The notes: generated by a model not told the origin, from the sequence alone. 64,000 nucleotides of DNA from JADJSS01 sp964490845 (GCA_964490845.1 CAZBED010000001.1:744001-808000); one strand, 5' to 3'; positions 47,101-54,961 are shown, counted from the first letter of the stretch. Made by a program: numbers and translations.

Positions 47101-48523
47101 CAATCCGACTTTAGATCCGATTATACGGCCGCTCCTGATGTTGCAACGAGCATCTTTCAGCTACGATGTAAAAAACACCACCTTACTTCCCGGCTTTATG
47201 GCTACACCGTTGCTATTCGGCCAGGATTTTAAAAACAAAGCTCCGGGAGCTGGATTCCTGTTCGGTGCACAGCGGGATACCAACTGGCTGAATAATATAG
47301 CGGCAAAAGGATTGATATCTTCCGACACCACCATGAATTATCAGTTCATTCAGACCCGTCAGCAATCCTTCAACCTTCGTGTTTCTCTGGAACCATTCCG
47401 TGATTTCAGGATAGATATCACCATGCAGAAGACACAAGGTGAAACGTATTCCGAATTTTTCAAGAAGACTTCTGCAAACGGTCCTTTCCAACACCTTACT
47501 CCACAGGTTACGGGAAATATGTCGATGTCGTTCCTTATGCTGAACACCATTTTTGGAAAAGTGGACAAGAACAATTTCAGCAACGCCTTCTATAAATTTC
47601 AGGAATTGCGCGAAGTATACTCACAGAAATTCGGTTCATTGAATCCTAACTCTACCGGTATATACATAAATGACAGCATACAGCTGCCGAATTTTAAGGA
47701 AGGATATGGCCCATTCTCTCAGGACGTACTGGTACCTGCATTGATAGCCGCCTACACCGGAAAAGACCCGAGCAAGGTTCGACTGAATCCTTTAAAAACA
47801 ATACCATTGCCCAACTGGCGCGTTTCTTACAACGGAATAGGTAAAACCAAGTGGGGTAAAAAACTGTTCACCTCCTTTAACATCACACACGGTTACAACT
47901 CAACGTTCAGTATAGGTTCTTATATCACCAACTTAAAATACGTCGGCACGCCGGGCTATTTTAACGAAGACCTGTTTGTGGTGCCACAGGAAATTGATTC
48001 CTTATCCGGTAACTATTTCTCGTATTACACCATTCCGCAGGTCACGATTACAGAACAACTCTCTCCTCTTTTGGGTGTCGAGATTGCCTGGAAAAACAGT
48101 TTAATTACCAATTTTGAATTTAAAAAATCCCGTACTCTTGGATTAAGCTTATTGGATTACCGTCTGACGGAAACCCGTTCCACCGAATATGTGGCTGCGT
48201 TAGGTTATAAACTGGCAAAATTCAAATTGCCTTTTAAAATCAGAGGGAAACGAATTACACTCAACAACGATATCAACCTGAGGGCTGATTTTTCATACCG
48301 CGATGACAAAACAGTCAATTACCGCTTAGACCAGAATATCGCTGAACCGACGAGAGGGCAAAAAACCATCTCCCTTGCCGCTACAATTGACTATGTCATC
48401 AACAACAAGCTGAACGTTCGGTTATTCTACGATTTCAGAAAAACAATTCCGGCCACATTGGCTTCATATCCTACCCGTTCACACAGGGGCGGCATCACAT
48501 TCAGGTTCTCTCTGACACCTTAA
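41138..48523 (+). CDS. sprA: cell surface protein SprA, T9SS translocon
   Basis: A 2461-residue outer-membrane protein, the large barrel that forms the pore of the type IX secretion system and is required for gliding. The start is GTG at 41138, followed by a signal peptide (IVFFALVCSNLKGFTQS). Conserved SprA stretches appear throughout: FLGGTKIEIKPQGNVDVTVG, VYVDDFEGASTNFDLRGSF, and GGITFRFSLTP at the end. Residues about 1907-1988 are a strongly charged helical stretch (EELNEQAKTKIIQKKEEIEK and onward), a coiled-coil insertion. A -7-like box TAGATTTG is at 41108-41115, in the 3' end of ruvA. No frameshift was seen. Confidence 0.97.
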   Translation: MRRRFYSTYISRIVFFALVCSNLKGFTQSDSSKSGLRFPIQDRNTDFYSTKPSTTIDLKDPKIITQKVEYDPKTNKFIVYEKIGDTYYKAPTYMTYDEYLQYSSQQSEQTYFQQRSRAIDLAERKSKQPFLYQGPELFNRFLGGTKIEIKPQGNVDVTVGVNSQRTDNPVLLQNQRRTVNFDFDMNIQLGLQASVGDKIKLGINYNTKSGFSFENQLKLAYKGKEDDIIQALEFGNVSLPLRSALIKGPQNLFGMKSQLKFGRLTITNILSQQKSKTESVRIENGAQTKKFSIKADEYEDNRHFFIAQYFRDTYEQSLSRLPFVGAQVVINRIEVWVTNKTRQTENVREIVAFQDLGEISKVYNPSLLTGNANPYPESNSNNLYNIVTNGANALNFRDPSRCISFLESNGLRSVDDFEKTSARKLATTEYYFNPQLGYISLNQQLRPDEVLGVAIQYTVNGKVYQLGEFATDLPPLADTTKTKDQILVLKLLKASSVRTTEPVWDLMMKNVYSLNAYNISDEQFFFDIYYIDPGGGQKRYLPDGGNISGVQLIKALNLDNVNNQLDPQPDGRFDFIPNVTISPRNGKIYFPVLEPFGSSLGNAIGDPAIASRYVYRYLYDTTKTAATQFPEFNRFVMKGSYRGTDNSTFRLPGAFNLPQGSVSVSAGGNLLTENVDYTVNYGIGEVVIVNQGVLNAGVPIDIKFENNVLFGVVNKTLMGTRLDYTVNKNFTIGFTHLHLAERPFTQKVNFNDDPVKNNVIGLDINYSTESKGLTRAFNKITAQDLTGASKISVSAEAAHFMPGHSKAINVDNAGTVYVDDFEGASTNFDLRGSFLTWSLASAPKGMPDRFGAEKFPEARLSDSLSYGFNRAKLSWYSIDPVFQGALGSNPLDDATAQATKDNIYTRQYFERDVFRNRENATINNPPLFTLDLSYFPDERGPYNFETTPTAYSRGVAASGKLNNPETRWGGIMRTIETTSDFEAANIEFIQFWVLDPFKFPGGNRKGNLYLQLGNLSEDILKDSRKQYENGLPRPNAATTVDTSSWGVTPTIQNALTNQFDADPDVIRKQDVGLDGLDDDAEKNFYAGFISKLSTVVTNPDILTKANDDPSNDDYIFHRDARFLASDNVITRYKDFSNTQGNSSNNLVGGNVNGNSKTQPDNEDLNNDNTLNETEEYFQYRVAFDESSLANSPFIADKVAVPLNGNDSAYWYQVKIPIKEYEQRVGNISDFRSIRFVRLLLADFDQAVTLRFAQFSLVRNQWRRYDLSLANPGEELPGDDVSNTDFNISSVSVEENSSRSPIPYAIPPGINREQNISGYNNALQNEQAMSLQVCELKDGDARAVYRVTNLDLRNYKRIKLFTHAENFPGDKGSSFPIKDNDISAFIRIGSDFTENYYEYELPLKVTLPGNYNTESDADKRLIWPDSNQMNILLDSLTKVKQIRNQSNASLILPFDVTLGNGSKISIKGNPDLGVASVFMIGIKNPKRIIGENDATDDGLSKCAEIWVNELRMSGFDEQSGWAAMGRVDMQLGNLGNLVLAGNMHTIGYGDLEQRLNQRYRDNYYQYDIAANLQLGNLLPEKAGLKIPVYTQFSQTISTPQYDPYELDVKLKDKFSTIDADPNLSKARKKELKDSARYVAQDVTTIKSINVTNLQKVRTNTERQPRVYDIENFNLSYAFTQTDRRNPVIEQERITVHRGSLGWNFSPKPLSWQPFKKLKNNNIHLRPVKEFNLSLKPNNVTFRTDINRQYAYSKIRDIGNDGLVIHPTFDKYFTWDRFWSIKYNITKSINLDFTATNKARIDEPAGALDTKAKRDSVWRNFWRFGRNISYEHIFNASYNLPLQLFPSLDWMSVKARYSANYSWLASPLALKSLGNTIQNGQDYQITADVNFKNLYQKAKFLKPYTQPDLRKTKQEYKDAYSKYEELNEQAKTKIIQKKEEIEKKIQDIEIAEKDTSKTKEDIKKLIDDKKRLKNDLRQLKVDKRRLLEPANPTLDPIIRPLLMLQRASFSYDVKNTTLLPGFMATPLLFGQDFKNKAPGAGFLFGAQRDTNWLNNIAAKGLISSDTTMNYQFIQTRQQSFNLRVSLEPFRDFRIDITMQKTQGETYSEFFKKTSANGPFQHLTPQVTGNMSMSFLMLNTIFGKVDKNNFSNAFYKFQELREVYSQKFGSLNPNSTGIYINDSIQLPNFKEGYGPFSQDVLVPALIAAYTGKDPSKVRLNPLKTIPLPNWRVSYNGIGKTKWGKKLFTSFNITHGYNSTFSIGSYITNLKYVGTPGYFNEDLFVVPQEIDSLSGNYFSYYTIPQVTITEQLSPLLGVEIAWKNSLITNFEFKKSRTLGLSLLDYRLTETRSTEYVAALGYKLAKFKLPFKIRGKRITLNNDINLRADFSYRDDKTVNYRLDQNIAEPTRGQKTISLAATIDYVINNKLNVRLFYDFRKTIPATLASYPTRSHRGGITFRFSLTP

Positions 48524-48630
48524 CACCTCCATTTTTTTCTTTTTACTTACTTCAAAGCATTCCGATATTTCAGCGGTTTTTTTATAAGATTTGCAATAAA
48601 AAATCTTACATTCGTGAAAAATAAGTAAAA

Positions 48631-49008
48631 ATGAATTTTCCTGCTGAATTAAAGTACTCTAAAGAACACGAATGGCTGCGGGTAGACGGCGATACCGCTA
48701 CAATCGGCATCACAGAATTCGCTCAGAAAGAGCTGGGTGACATCATTTATGTAGATATTGACTCTGTGGGCGATACCGTCGCTAAAGATGCCATTTTCGG
48801 CACCGTTGAAGCGGTAAAAACAGTATCCGATTTATTTATGCCGGTCGGCGGCGAAGTCATTGAATTCAATGAAGCCCTGAAAGACAAACCGGAACTGGTC
48901 AACTCCGACCCGTATGGCGAAGGCTGGATGATTAAAATAAAAATTTCCAGTCCTGACGAAACTGCTTTATTGTTAGATGCTGCTGCTTATCAGGCGCTCA
49001 TCGGCTAA
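48631..49008 (+). CDS. gcvH: glycine cleavage system H protein
   Basis: A 125-residue lipoyl carrier that shuttles aminomethyl groups among the P, T and L proteins. The lipoylated lysine is Lys63 in GTVEAVKTVSDL. YSKEHEWLRVDGD at the start and the C-terminal LDAAAYQALIG are family features. Cytosolic. No gcvP or gcvT is adjacent. It is separated from sprA by 107 bases and probably has its own promoter, but no good -33/-7 pair was found. Confidence 0.97.
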   Translation: MNFPAELKYSKEHEWLRVDGDTATIGITEFAQKELGDIIYVDIDSVGDTVAKDAIFGTVEAVKTVSDLFMPVGGEVIEFNEALKDKPELVNSDPYGEGWMIKIKISSPDETALLLDAAAYQALIG

Positions 49009-49052
49009 TACGTTACAAGCCTGCCAGACTGTAGCAGACAGGAAGTGAGCAC

Positions 49053-49433
49053 ATGATGGATAAAAAAATATTCCGATTCTATTTGCCGGCTATTTTATGG
49101 TCGGCATTTATTTTTTTTCTTTGTTTCATTCCCGGGAGTACATTACCCCATGAAGACTGGCTGGACAAAATCTACTTTGATAAAATTGTGCATGTCTTTC
49201 TCTACCTGATTTTTTTTCTCTTAATCATGAACGCCCGCAAAGAAGGCCGGGTAACGATAGTACATTTCATATCCGCCGGATTTATCTGCCTTGCACAAGG
49301 CATTCTCATTGAATATATTCAGGAATCTTCGCTCATCCGGGGCAGAAGTTTTGACGTAAGGGATATCGTGGCTAACGCAGTCGGTGTGGTGGCAGGCATC
49401 ATCACAGCATACGCAAAACATAAGACTAATTAA
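49053..49433 (+). CDS. VanZ-like family protein
   Basis: A 126-residue membrane protein with four helices. The family pattern is visible: ILWSAFIFFLCFIPGSTLP, then DKIVHVFLYLIFFLL, and IEYIQE...GRSFDVRDIVANAVGVVAG. VanZ-like proteins have been linked to teicoplanin resistance in Gram-positives, but in Bacteroidota the role is unknown. The start is one of two adjacent ATGs. It follows gcvH by 44 bases on the same strand. Confidence 0.9.
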   Translation: MMDKKIFRFYLPAILWSAFIFFLCFIPGSTLPHEDWLDKIYFDKIVHVFLYLIFFLLIMNARKEGRVTIVHFISAGFICLAQGILIEYIQESSLIRGRSFDVRDIVANAVGVVAGIITAYAKHKTN

Positions 49434-49469
49434 CTTTATTTTCTGCACTATTTTTGATATGTTTAATTC

Positions 49470-51269
49470 GTGAAAAAAATTGCCTTCCTGCTTACCGTTT
49501 TTTTATCTGTCAATAGTCTTGCCCAGAATGGCGATTATGACGCGTTTCTGGCAAGACAATTCTTACAGAACGGCGAAATAGCGAAGGCAGCCGAATACTA
49601 TGCCGGGTTATACCGTGAAAATCCCGATGAATATTATGAAGCATACATAAGCGTACTTGTACAGCTTAAGGATTTTGAAAAAGCGGAAAAGACCATCAAA
49701 CAGCAATACAAACAATCAGGCGGCAACCCGTTGTATATACTGGATTTGGCTGATTTGTATCTAAAACAGAACCGGGATGCGGATGCGGAAAAACAATTTT
49801 CCAAAACTATAAAAGAACTGAAACCGGACAGGTACACCATCAGTCAGATAGCGGATAAATTTATACGTCTGAAGCAGTTGGACTTCGCACAGAAAACCTA
49901 TCTGAAAGCAAAAGAAATATTAAGGGATAAATCCGCTTTCAATTTAGACCTGGCGAATCTGCTGTTCCTGAAAAACGATATCACGGGCATGATTAATGCC
50001 TACTTGGATGAAGCGCCTTATCAGGCAAATGATTTGATATCCATTGAAAATGGATTGCAGAAAGGGCTGACTGACGAAAAATCAAAAGACGCACTGGAAA
50101 AAGAATTACTGTTGCGCATCCAGGCGAACAAAACGTTGTTTGCATATCAGGACCTGCTGGTATGGCTGTATATGCAGCGCAATGATTTTGACGGCGCTAT
50201 TTTACAGGCGAAGTCACTGGATTTACTCAGAAATGAAGGCGGCGAAAACCTTATGCGGATTTCTAAAACGGCAGCAGAACAGAAAGATTTCGATGCGGCT
50301 ATAAAAGGCTATCAGTACGTCATTAATAAAGGCGCAAATTATCCGTGGTATGTCAGCGCCAATCTGGAGCTCATCAATGTAAAAAGGGATAAGTTAGTCA
50401 ACTCTCCCAACTATAGCAAAGAGCAACTGCTCTCTCTAAAACAAACCTATCAGCATTTCATCAGCACCTTTAAGAATGAATACACTACCACATATGCCAT
50501 TCTGGAACTCGCACAACTGGAAGCCTTGTATATTCACAACATAGATTCCGCCATTGCCCATGTCATTCCGGTTTCGGAAAACAACCGCGCACCCAAAGAC
50601 CTGCTGGCAAAAGCAAAAATGTACTTAGGCGATTACTACCTGATTGCAGACCAGCCCTGGGAAAGTTTGTTGCTGTATACACAGGTGGAAAAAGAACAAA
50701 AGGGAAATCCGCTGGGCGAAGAGGCTAAATTCAGAAATGCAAAATTAGCCTACTTTAAAGGCGACTTTGAATGGGCGCAGACACAATTAAAAATCATTAA
50801 AGCGAACACTTCGGAGTTTATATCCAACGATGCCATTGATTTGTCCGTATTTATTTTAGATAATCTGAATACGGATACTATTGACTACGCCCTGCTGAAA
50901 TTCGCCAAGGCTGATTTATTACGCTATCAGAACAAACTGGATGAAGCGGAAGATACGCTGAATGATATCACCAAAAACTACAGCGGTACCGCTCTGCAGG
51001 ACGATATACTGTATCTGAAATACAAAATAGAGAGAGACCGCCAGCATTATGACAAAGCCGCGGAATATCTGGAGAAGATAGTTTCTTTTTACGGAGATGA
51101 TATTTTAGCAGATAACGCCATTTTTTATCTGGGGGAGCTGAACCAAAAGTTCCTGAATAACGAAGAGAAGGCAAAACAATATTATGAAAAAATTATTCTG
51201 GATTACAAAGACAGCACCTTTGCCATAGAAGCCAGGAAACGCTACCGGAAACTGAGAGGTGATATATGA
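49470..51269 (+). CDS. tetratricopeptide repeat protein, exported
   Basis: A 599-residue protein. A GTG start at 49470 leads to a signal peptide (residues 1-18, ending NSLAQ). The mature part is almost all helical with TPR-like units, such as YYAGLYRENPDEYYEAYISV and LADLYLKQNRDADAEKQFS, and others near the C-terminus (YYEKIILDYKDSTFAIEARK). TPR proteins of this size act as periplasmic scaffolds; the partner is unknown. A -7 box TATTTTTG is at 49449-49456. The metallopeptidase gene follows with its own promoter. Confidence 0.9.
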   Translation: MKKIAFLLTVFLSVNSLAQNGDYDAFLARQFLQNGEIAKAAEYYAGLYRENPDEYYEAYISVLVQLKDFEKAEKTIKQQYKQSGGNPLYILDLADLYLKQNRDADAEKQFSKTIKELKPDRYTISQIADKFIRLKQLDFAQKTYLKAKEILRDKSAFNLDLANLLFLKNDITGMINAYLDEAPYQANDLISIENGLQKGLTDEKSKDALEKELLLRIQANKTLFAYQDLLVWLYMQRNDFDGAILQAKSLDLLRNEGGENLMRISKTAAEQKDFDAAIKGYQYVINKGANYPWYVSANLELINVKRDKLVNSPNYSKEQLLSLKQTYQHFISTFKNEYTTTYAILELAQLEALYIHNIDSAIAHVIPVSENNRAPKDLLAKAKMYLGDYYLIADQPWESLLLYTQVEKEQKGNPLGEEAKFRNAKLAYFKGDFEWAQTQLKIIKANTSEFISNDAIDLSVFILDNLNTDTIDYALLKFAKADLLRYQNKLDEAEDTLNDITKNYSGTALQDDILYLKYKIERDRQHYDKAAEYLEKIVSFYGDDILADNAIFYLGELNQKFLNNEEKAKQYYEKIILDYKDSTFAIEARKRYRKLRGDI

Positions 51270-51280
51270 TGACTGCCGTT

Positions 51281-51310
51281 TTGGCAAATATGTGTTCGGA
51301 ACTATTTTTG
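51281..51310 (+). promoter_or_regulatory. promoter of the zinc peptidase gene
   Basis: TTG at 51281-51283, a 19-base spacer and TATTTTTG at 51303-51310. The pair fits the Bacteroidota sigma consensus and stands 38 bases before the ATG at 51348. A second -7-like box, TAACTTTG, is at 51314-51321. Confidence 0.65.
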
Positions 51311-51347
51311 CAGTAACTTTGTTAAATCAAAAAATAAAAATTATACG

Positions 51348-52040
51348 ATGAATGGAGTGTATTTAATATCGATTATTATCATGGGCGTTAGCTGGTTGGT
51401 GAGTTTTACCATGCAGCGCCGGTTCAAGCAATACTCACAAATGCCAATCCGCCTGACCGGAAAGGAAGTAGCCGAAAAAATGCTGCGCGATAACGGCATC
51501 TTTGACGTACAAGTAGTTTCTGTTCCGGGGGCACTGACCGACCACTATAACCCGCTCAACAAGACGGTGAACCTGAGCGACTGGGTGTATGCCCAATCCA
51601 ATGTGGCCGCGGCTTCCGTAGCTGCACACGAATGCGGGCACGCCGTACAACACGCTACTGCCTATACCTGGCTGAATATGCGCTCCAAATTAGTACCGGT
51701 AGTGCAGATTTCATCTCAGTGGGTGCAATGGGTCATTCTGGGCGGCTTTGCCGTGCTGATGTTCACGAAAGGCGCTGTGCCTTGGGTATTGCTGGCCGGA
51801 ATCATCTTGTTTGCCTTAACAACCCTCTTCAGTTTTATCACGCTGCCTGTGGAATTTGACGCTTCCGCACGTGCCCTGAAATGGCTGGACAGCACACAAT
51901 TGCTGGTGGGCGAAGAATACGACAAAGCCAAGAATGCACTAGGCTGGGCTGCCTCCACCTATGTGGTAGCGGCATTAGGTTCTCTGGTGACACTGTTGTA
52001 CTATATTTCCATTTTTGCCGGTGTAAGACGCAGAGATTAA
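51348..52040 (+). CDS. zinc metallopeptidase, YugP family
   Basis: A 230-residue inner-membrane peptidase. Residues 5-22 form a membrane anchor, the HExxH motif is HECGH at His94-His98 and the third region has VEFDASARALKWLD, typical of the YugP/DUF2268-like membrane peptidases. Two further helices follow the motif. The substrate is unknown; quality control of membrane proteins is a reasonable guess. Terminator at 52065 closes the unit. Confidence 0.93.
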   Translation: MNGVYLISIIIMGVSWLVSFTMQRRFKQYSQMPIRLTGKEVAEKMLRDNGIFDVQVVSVPGALTDHYNPLNKTVNLSDWVYAQSNVAAASVAAHECGHAVQHATAYTWLNMRSKLVPVVQISSQWVQWVILGGFAVLMFTKGAVPWVLLAGIILFALTTLFSFITLPVEFDASARALKWLDSTQLLVGEEYDKAKNALGWAASTYVVAALGSLVTLLYYISIFAGVRRRD

Positions 52041-52064
52041 TACGAAAAGTCTTTAAACTATACT

Positions 52065-52089
52065 AAGCCACCTCAGAGGTGGCTTTTTT
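52065..52089 (+). terminator. terminator after the zinc peptidase gene
   Basis: Stem AAGCCACC / GGTGGCTT (52065-52072 and 52078-52085), five-base loop, followed by a run of T's. A typical intrinsic terminator. Confidence 0.9.
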
Positions 52090-52215
52090 GTTTATTCAGC
52101 AAGTAACCCAAATTACATTTCTACTAGCAATGGTTCTTGTTCTCACGATTTCTATAAACTATGTATAAATAAACAAAACCGAAATCTAAATTCCAACAGG
52201 TTTTATCCGTCACCA

Positions 52216-52229
52216 CGTCGAAAGGACAC
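52216..52229 (-). repeat. intergenic repeat, copy B
   Basis: CGTCGAAAGGACAC, the exact reverse complement of the 14 bases at 56405-56418. The flanks on the minus strand continue as G-rich bases and A's, like the second copy but diverged. The motif resembles a dispersed intergenic element common in Bacteroidota; its function is unknown. Confidence 0.55.
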
Positions 52230-52314
52230 CATGCGCCGTAAAAAATCTTTGTCCATTCAAAACCTCATTTTCAAGCAGTTGTGTTAAATCAATATAAAAT
52301 ATTTAGGGTAAATG

Positions 52315-52345
52315 TTGGTAATTCAACTACTAAAAACTACCTTTG
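52315..52345 (+). promoter_or_regulatory. promoter of the ribosomal block
   Basis: TTG at 52315-52317, a 20-base spacer, and TACCTTTG at 52338-52345. It drives rplM-rpsI and probably rpsB-tsf. The GTG start of rplM lies 40 bases downstream. Confidence 0.7.
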
Positions 52346-52384
52346 CAGTCCAATTTTAAGGAAAAAACAGAAAATTTCAATAAA

Positions 52385-52831
52385 GTGAATACATTATCGT
52401 ACAGAACCAAGACAGCTACGCCGAAAGACATCGTGCGTAAATGGTATATTGTAGATGCTGAAAACCAAACACTTGGACGTCTCAGCTCTGAAATTGCCAA
52501 AATTTTACAAGGTAAAAACAAACCTTCTTACTCCCCTAACATTGATACCGGTGACCACGTTATCATCATCAACGCGGAAAAAATTCATTTATCCGGTAAG
52601 AAATTAACGGACAAGGTATATATCCGCCACACAGGCTACCCGGGAGGACAACGTTTCATGACACCGAAAGAAGCGCTGGCTAAAAAACCGGAGTTCGTGT
52701 TGGAAAACGCCATCAGCCACATGCTGCCGCGTACCCGCTTAGGAAGAGCAATGTTCAAAAAATTACATGTGTTTGCAGGAACGGATCATCCGCATACCGC
52801 ACAAAAACCGGAAGTTTTAAAATTCAAATAA
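52385..52831 (+). CDS. rplM: 50S ribosomal protein L13
   Basis: A 148-residue protein. The start is taken as the GTG at 52385 because family members begin M-N-T-L-S-Y; the open frame extends upstream into the promoter. TKTATPKDIVRKWYIVDAENQTLGRLSSEIA is split by motifs of the family, followed by YSPNIDTGDHVIIINAEKI and MLPRTRLGRAMFKKLHVF. Early-binding 23S rRNA protein. First gene of the block; rpsI starts seven bases after its stop. Confidence 0.97.
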   Translation: MNTLSYRTKTATPKDIVRKWYIVDAENQTLGRLSSEIAKILQGKNKPSYSPNIDTGDHVIIINAEKIHLSGKKLTDKVYIRHTGYPGGQRFMTPKEALAKKPEFVLENAISHMLPRTRLGRAMFKKLHVFAGTDHPHTAQKPEVLKFK

Positions 52832-52838
52832 AATATAA

Positions 52839-53231
52839 ATGGCAAAGGAAACAATCAACGGATTAGGACGTCGTAAAACAGCAGTTGCTCGTGTTTATTT
52901 AAAAAACGGCAAAGGCACCATTATCGTTAATGGCAAAGACATCAATGAATACATCGCATTAAAACAACTGGTAGACAGAGCTCTGAAACCACTGAACGTG
53001 CTGGATGCCGCTTCCAAATTTGATATTACCGTAAATGTGAAAGGCGGCGGTATCAAAGGACAGGCGGAAGCCATCTCGTTGGGTATTTCCCGTGCTTTGG
53101 TGAAAAACGATGAGACAGTGAAACCTGCCTTGAAGGCAGAAAACCTGATGACTCGTGACTCACGTATGGTGGAGCGCAAGAAATTCGGTAAGAAAAAAGC
53201 TCGTAAAAGCTTCCAGTTCAGTAAACGTTAA
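52839..53231 (+). CDS. rpsI: 30S ribosomal protein S9
   Basis: A 130-residue protein whose C-terminal tail reaches the decoding P site. NGLGRRKTAVARVYLKNGKG at the start and a tail ending SFQFSKR are diagnostic. It is seven bases downstream of rplM, the usual pairing in nearly all bacteria. Confidence 0.98.
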   Translation: MAKETINGLGRRKTAVARVYLKNGKGTIIVNGKDINEYIALKQLVDRALKPLNVLDAASKFDITVNVKGGGIKGQAEAISLGISRALVKNDETVKPALKAENLMTRDSRMVERKKFGKKKARKSFQFSKR

Positions 53232-53255
53232 TCTTCAAAAATTTATAAGAATTAT

Positions 53256-54023
53256 ATGGCAATGTCTAAATTATCTCAGCAAGAAATGTTGGATGCCGGA
53301 GTACACTTCGGACATTTAAAGAAAAAATGGAATCCTAAAATGTTACCCTACATCTTTATGGAGCGGAAGGGTATCCACATCATCGACTTGAACAAAACAC
53401 AGGAGAAGTTGGAAGAAGCGGCAGCAGCACTTCGCTCTATCGCCAAATCCGGCCGGAAAATATTGTTTGTCGCTACGAAAAAACAAGCGAAAGAGATTGT
53501 ACAGGAAGCCGCCAAGCAGGTAAACATGCCTTTCGTTACCGAACGCTGGCTGGGTGGTATGCTGACGAACTTTGTTACTATCCGAAAATCCATCAAGAAA
53601 AAACAAAACATCGAAAAGATGTTGGGTGATGGCGCATTAAACAACATCACGAAGAAAGAAAGATTAATGTTGGGCCGTCAGCAGCAAAAACTGGACAAAG
53701 TATTAGGCGGTATCGAAAACCTGCCTCGTATCCCGGCTGCGCTTTTCTTAGTGGATATCACTCATGAACATATCGCACTGGCAGAAGCTAAGAATTTAGG
53801 CATCAAAACTATCGGTGTGGTGGATACTAACAGCGACCCAACTAAGGTGGACTTCGCTATCCCTGCAAATGACGACGCTACTAAATCCATCCAGTTAATT
53901 ACCAACTACCTGGTAGAAGCAATTAAAGAAGGATTAGCAGAACGTAAGAAAGATAAGGAAGAAGCGGATGCAAAAACAGAGCCTGAAACAACAGCGGCAG
54001 CAGAAGCAGAGACAGCTGAATAA
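53256..54023 (+). CDS. rpsB: 30S ribosomal protein S2
   Basis: A 255-residue protein. The start may be either ATG at 53256 or at 53262. LLDAGVHFG-type N-terminus reads QEMLDAGVHFGHLKKKWNP, and WLGGMLTNFVTI and DTNSDPTKVDF are family signatures. The last 25 residues are an acidic Glu/Ala tail (KTEPETTAAAEAETAE). S2 assembles late on the 30S platform. It lies 25 bases after rpsI; the 90 bases before tsf contain a hairpin. Confidence 0.98.
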   Translation: MAMSKLSQQEMLDAGVHFGHLKKKWNPKMLPYIFMERKGIHIIDLNKTQEKLEEAAAALRSIAKSGRKILFVATKKQAKEIVQEAAKQVNMPFVTERWLGGMLTNFVTIRKSIKKKQNIEKMLGDGALNNITKKERLMLGRQQQKLDKVLGGIENLPRIPAALFLVDITHEHIALAEAKNLGIKTIGVVDTNSDPTKVDFAIPANDDATKSIQLITNYLVEAIKEGLAERKKDKEEADAKTEPETTAAAEAETAE

Positions 54024-54042
54024 GCAAAAAAGAATACGGAAA

Positions 54043-54070
54043 GGCAGTAAACAATAGAAAGGTTACTGCT
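54043..54070 (+). promoter_or_regulatory. hairpin in the rpsB-tsf spacer
   Basis: GGCAGTAA at 54043-54050 pairs with TTACTGCT at 54063-54070, with one G-T pair and a 12-base loop. No T-run follows, so it is not a simple terminator; it could slow transcription, stabilise the 5' mRNA or serve autogenous control by S2, as in other bacteria. Regulation is inferred. Confidence 0.45.
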
Positions 54071-54075
54071 CTTCC

Positions 54076-54112
54076 ATTTTCAAATTAACTCATTTTCAAA
54101 TTTTCAAATTAA
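54076..54112 (+). repeat. short direct repeats before tsf
   Basis: ATTTTCAAATT occurs at 54076, 54092 and 54100, spaced 16 and 8 bases. The low-complexity tract ends two bases before the ATG region of tsf. Such A/T-rich iterations are common in Bacteroidota intergenic DNA. Confidence 0.6.
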
Positions 54113-54113
54113 T

Positions 54114-54953
54114 ATGTCAACCGTAACTATAACAGCAGCAGAAGTAAATAAATTAAGACAAGAAACCGGCGCCGGTATTATGGATTGCAAAAAAGCATTG
54201 ACAGAAACCAACGGTGATTTTGAAGCGGCTATTGATTACTTAAGAAAAAAAGGCGCTAAAATAGCAGCCAACCGCGCTGACAGAGAAGCCAACGAAGGCG
54301 TTGTCATTGCGCTGACCAGCGAAGACGGTAAATTCGGATGCGCTGTAAACTTGAGCTCAGAAACAGATTTCGTGGCAAAAAACGAAGATTTTATCAATTT
54401 AGCAAAAGCTATTGCCAACGTAGCATTAACCAACAGAGTTAAAACACTGGAAGAGCTGAATAATGCACAACTGGACGGCGTGTCTATCAAAGACAAATTG
54501 CTGGATACCTTAGCGAAAATCGGCGAAAAGATAGAATTGAAAAAATACGAAGTAGTAGAAGGCGAAGGCGTAGTTTCCTATATACACATGGGCTACAGAA
54601 TGGGTGTATTGGTGCAGTTGAACAAAGGCCTGAATGATGACATCACTACTGCTGGGAAAGACGTAGCGATGCAAATAGCTGCCATGAATCCGGTAGCAGT
54701 AGATGCAAGCGGTGTATCAGACGACCTGAAAGAAAGAGAGAAGGCGATTGCACGTGAGAAAGCGATAGCAGCTGGCAAACCGGAAAACATCCTAGATAAA
54801 ATAGCGGAAGGCGCGGTGAACACCATGCTGAAAGAAAATACCTTATTGCCACAGGCGTTCGTAAAAGACGGCAGCAAGACGGTAGATCAATATCTGAAAT
54901 CCGTGGACAAAGATTTGACGGTATTATCGTTCAAGCGAGTGACCTTATCGTAA
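54114..54953 (+). CDS. tsf: elongation factor Ts
   Basis: A 279-residue nucleotide exchange factor for EF-Tu. The N-terminal UBA-like domain and TGAGIMDCKKALTETNGDFE are the classical start; SSETDFVAKNEDF is the Tu-contact motif. It follows rpsB by 90 bases. The end of the unit is a terminator at 54962. Length is in the normal range. Confidence 0.98.
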   Translation: MSTVTITAAEVNKLRQETGAGIMDCKKALTETNGDFEAAIDYLRKKGAKIAANRADREANEGVVIALTSEDGKFGCAVNLSSETDFVAKNEDFINLAKAIANVALTNRVKTLEELNNAQLDGVSIKDKLLDTLAKIGEKIELKKYEVVEGEGVVSYIHMGYRMGVLVQLNKGLNDDITTAGKDVAMQIAAMNPVAVDASGVSDDLKEREKAIAREKAIAAGKPENILDKIAEGAVNTMLKENTLLPQAFVKDGSKTVDQYLKSVDKDLTVLSFKRVTLS

Positions 54954-54961
54954 TAAAAATT

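Larger units (their letters stand above)
52041..52384. other. 344-base intergenic region upstream of rplM
   Basis: It holds, left to right: a terminator for the zinc peptidase gene, about 110 bases without a visible signal, a short repeat element at 52210-52245, and the rplM promoter. No open frame with coding character and no tRNA were seen. Confidence 0.7.

Noticed and set aside
49011..49048. Possible hairpin between gcvH and the VanZ-like gene
   Set aside because: Pairing of CCTG...CAGG arms breaks after four bases; no T-run follows.
52343..52384. Longer L13 N-terminus starting at 52343
   Set aside because: Would begin inside the -7 promoter box; family members start with M-N-T-L-S-Y, matching the GTG at 52385.
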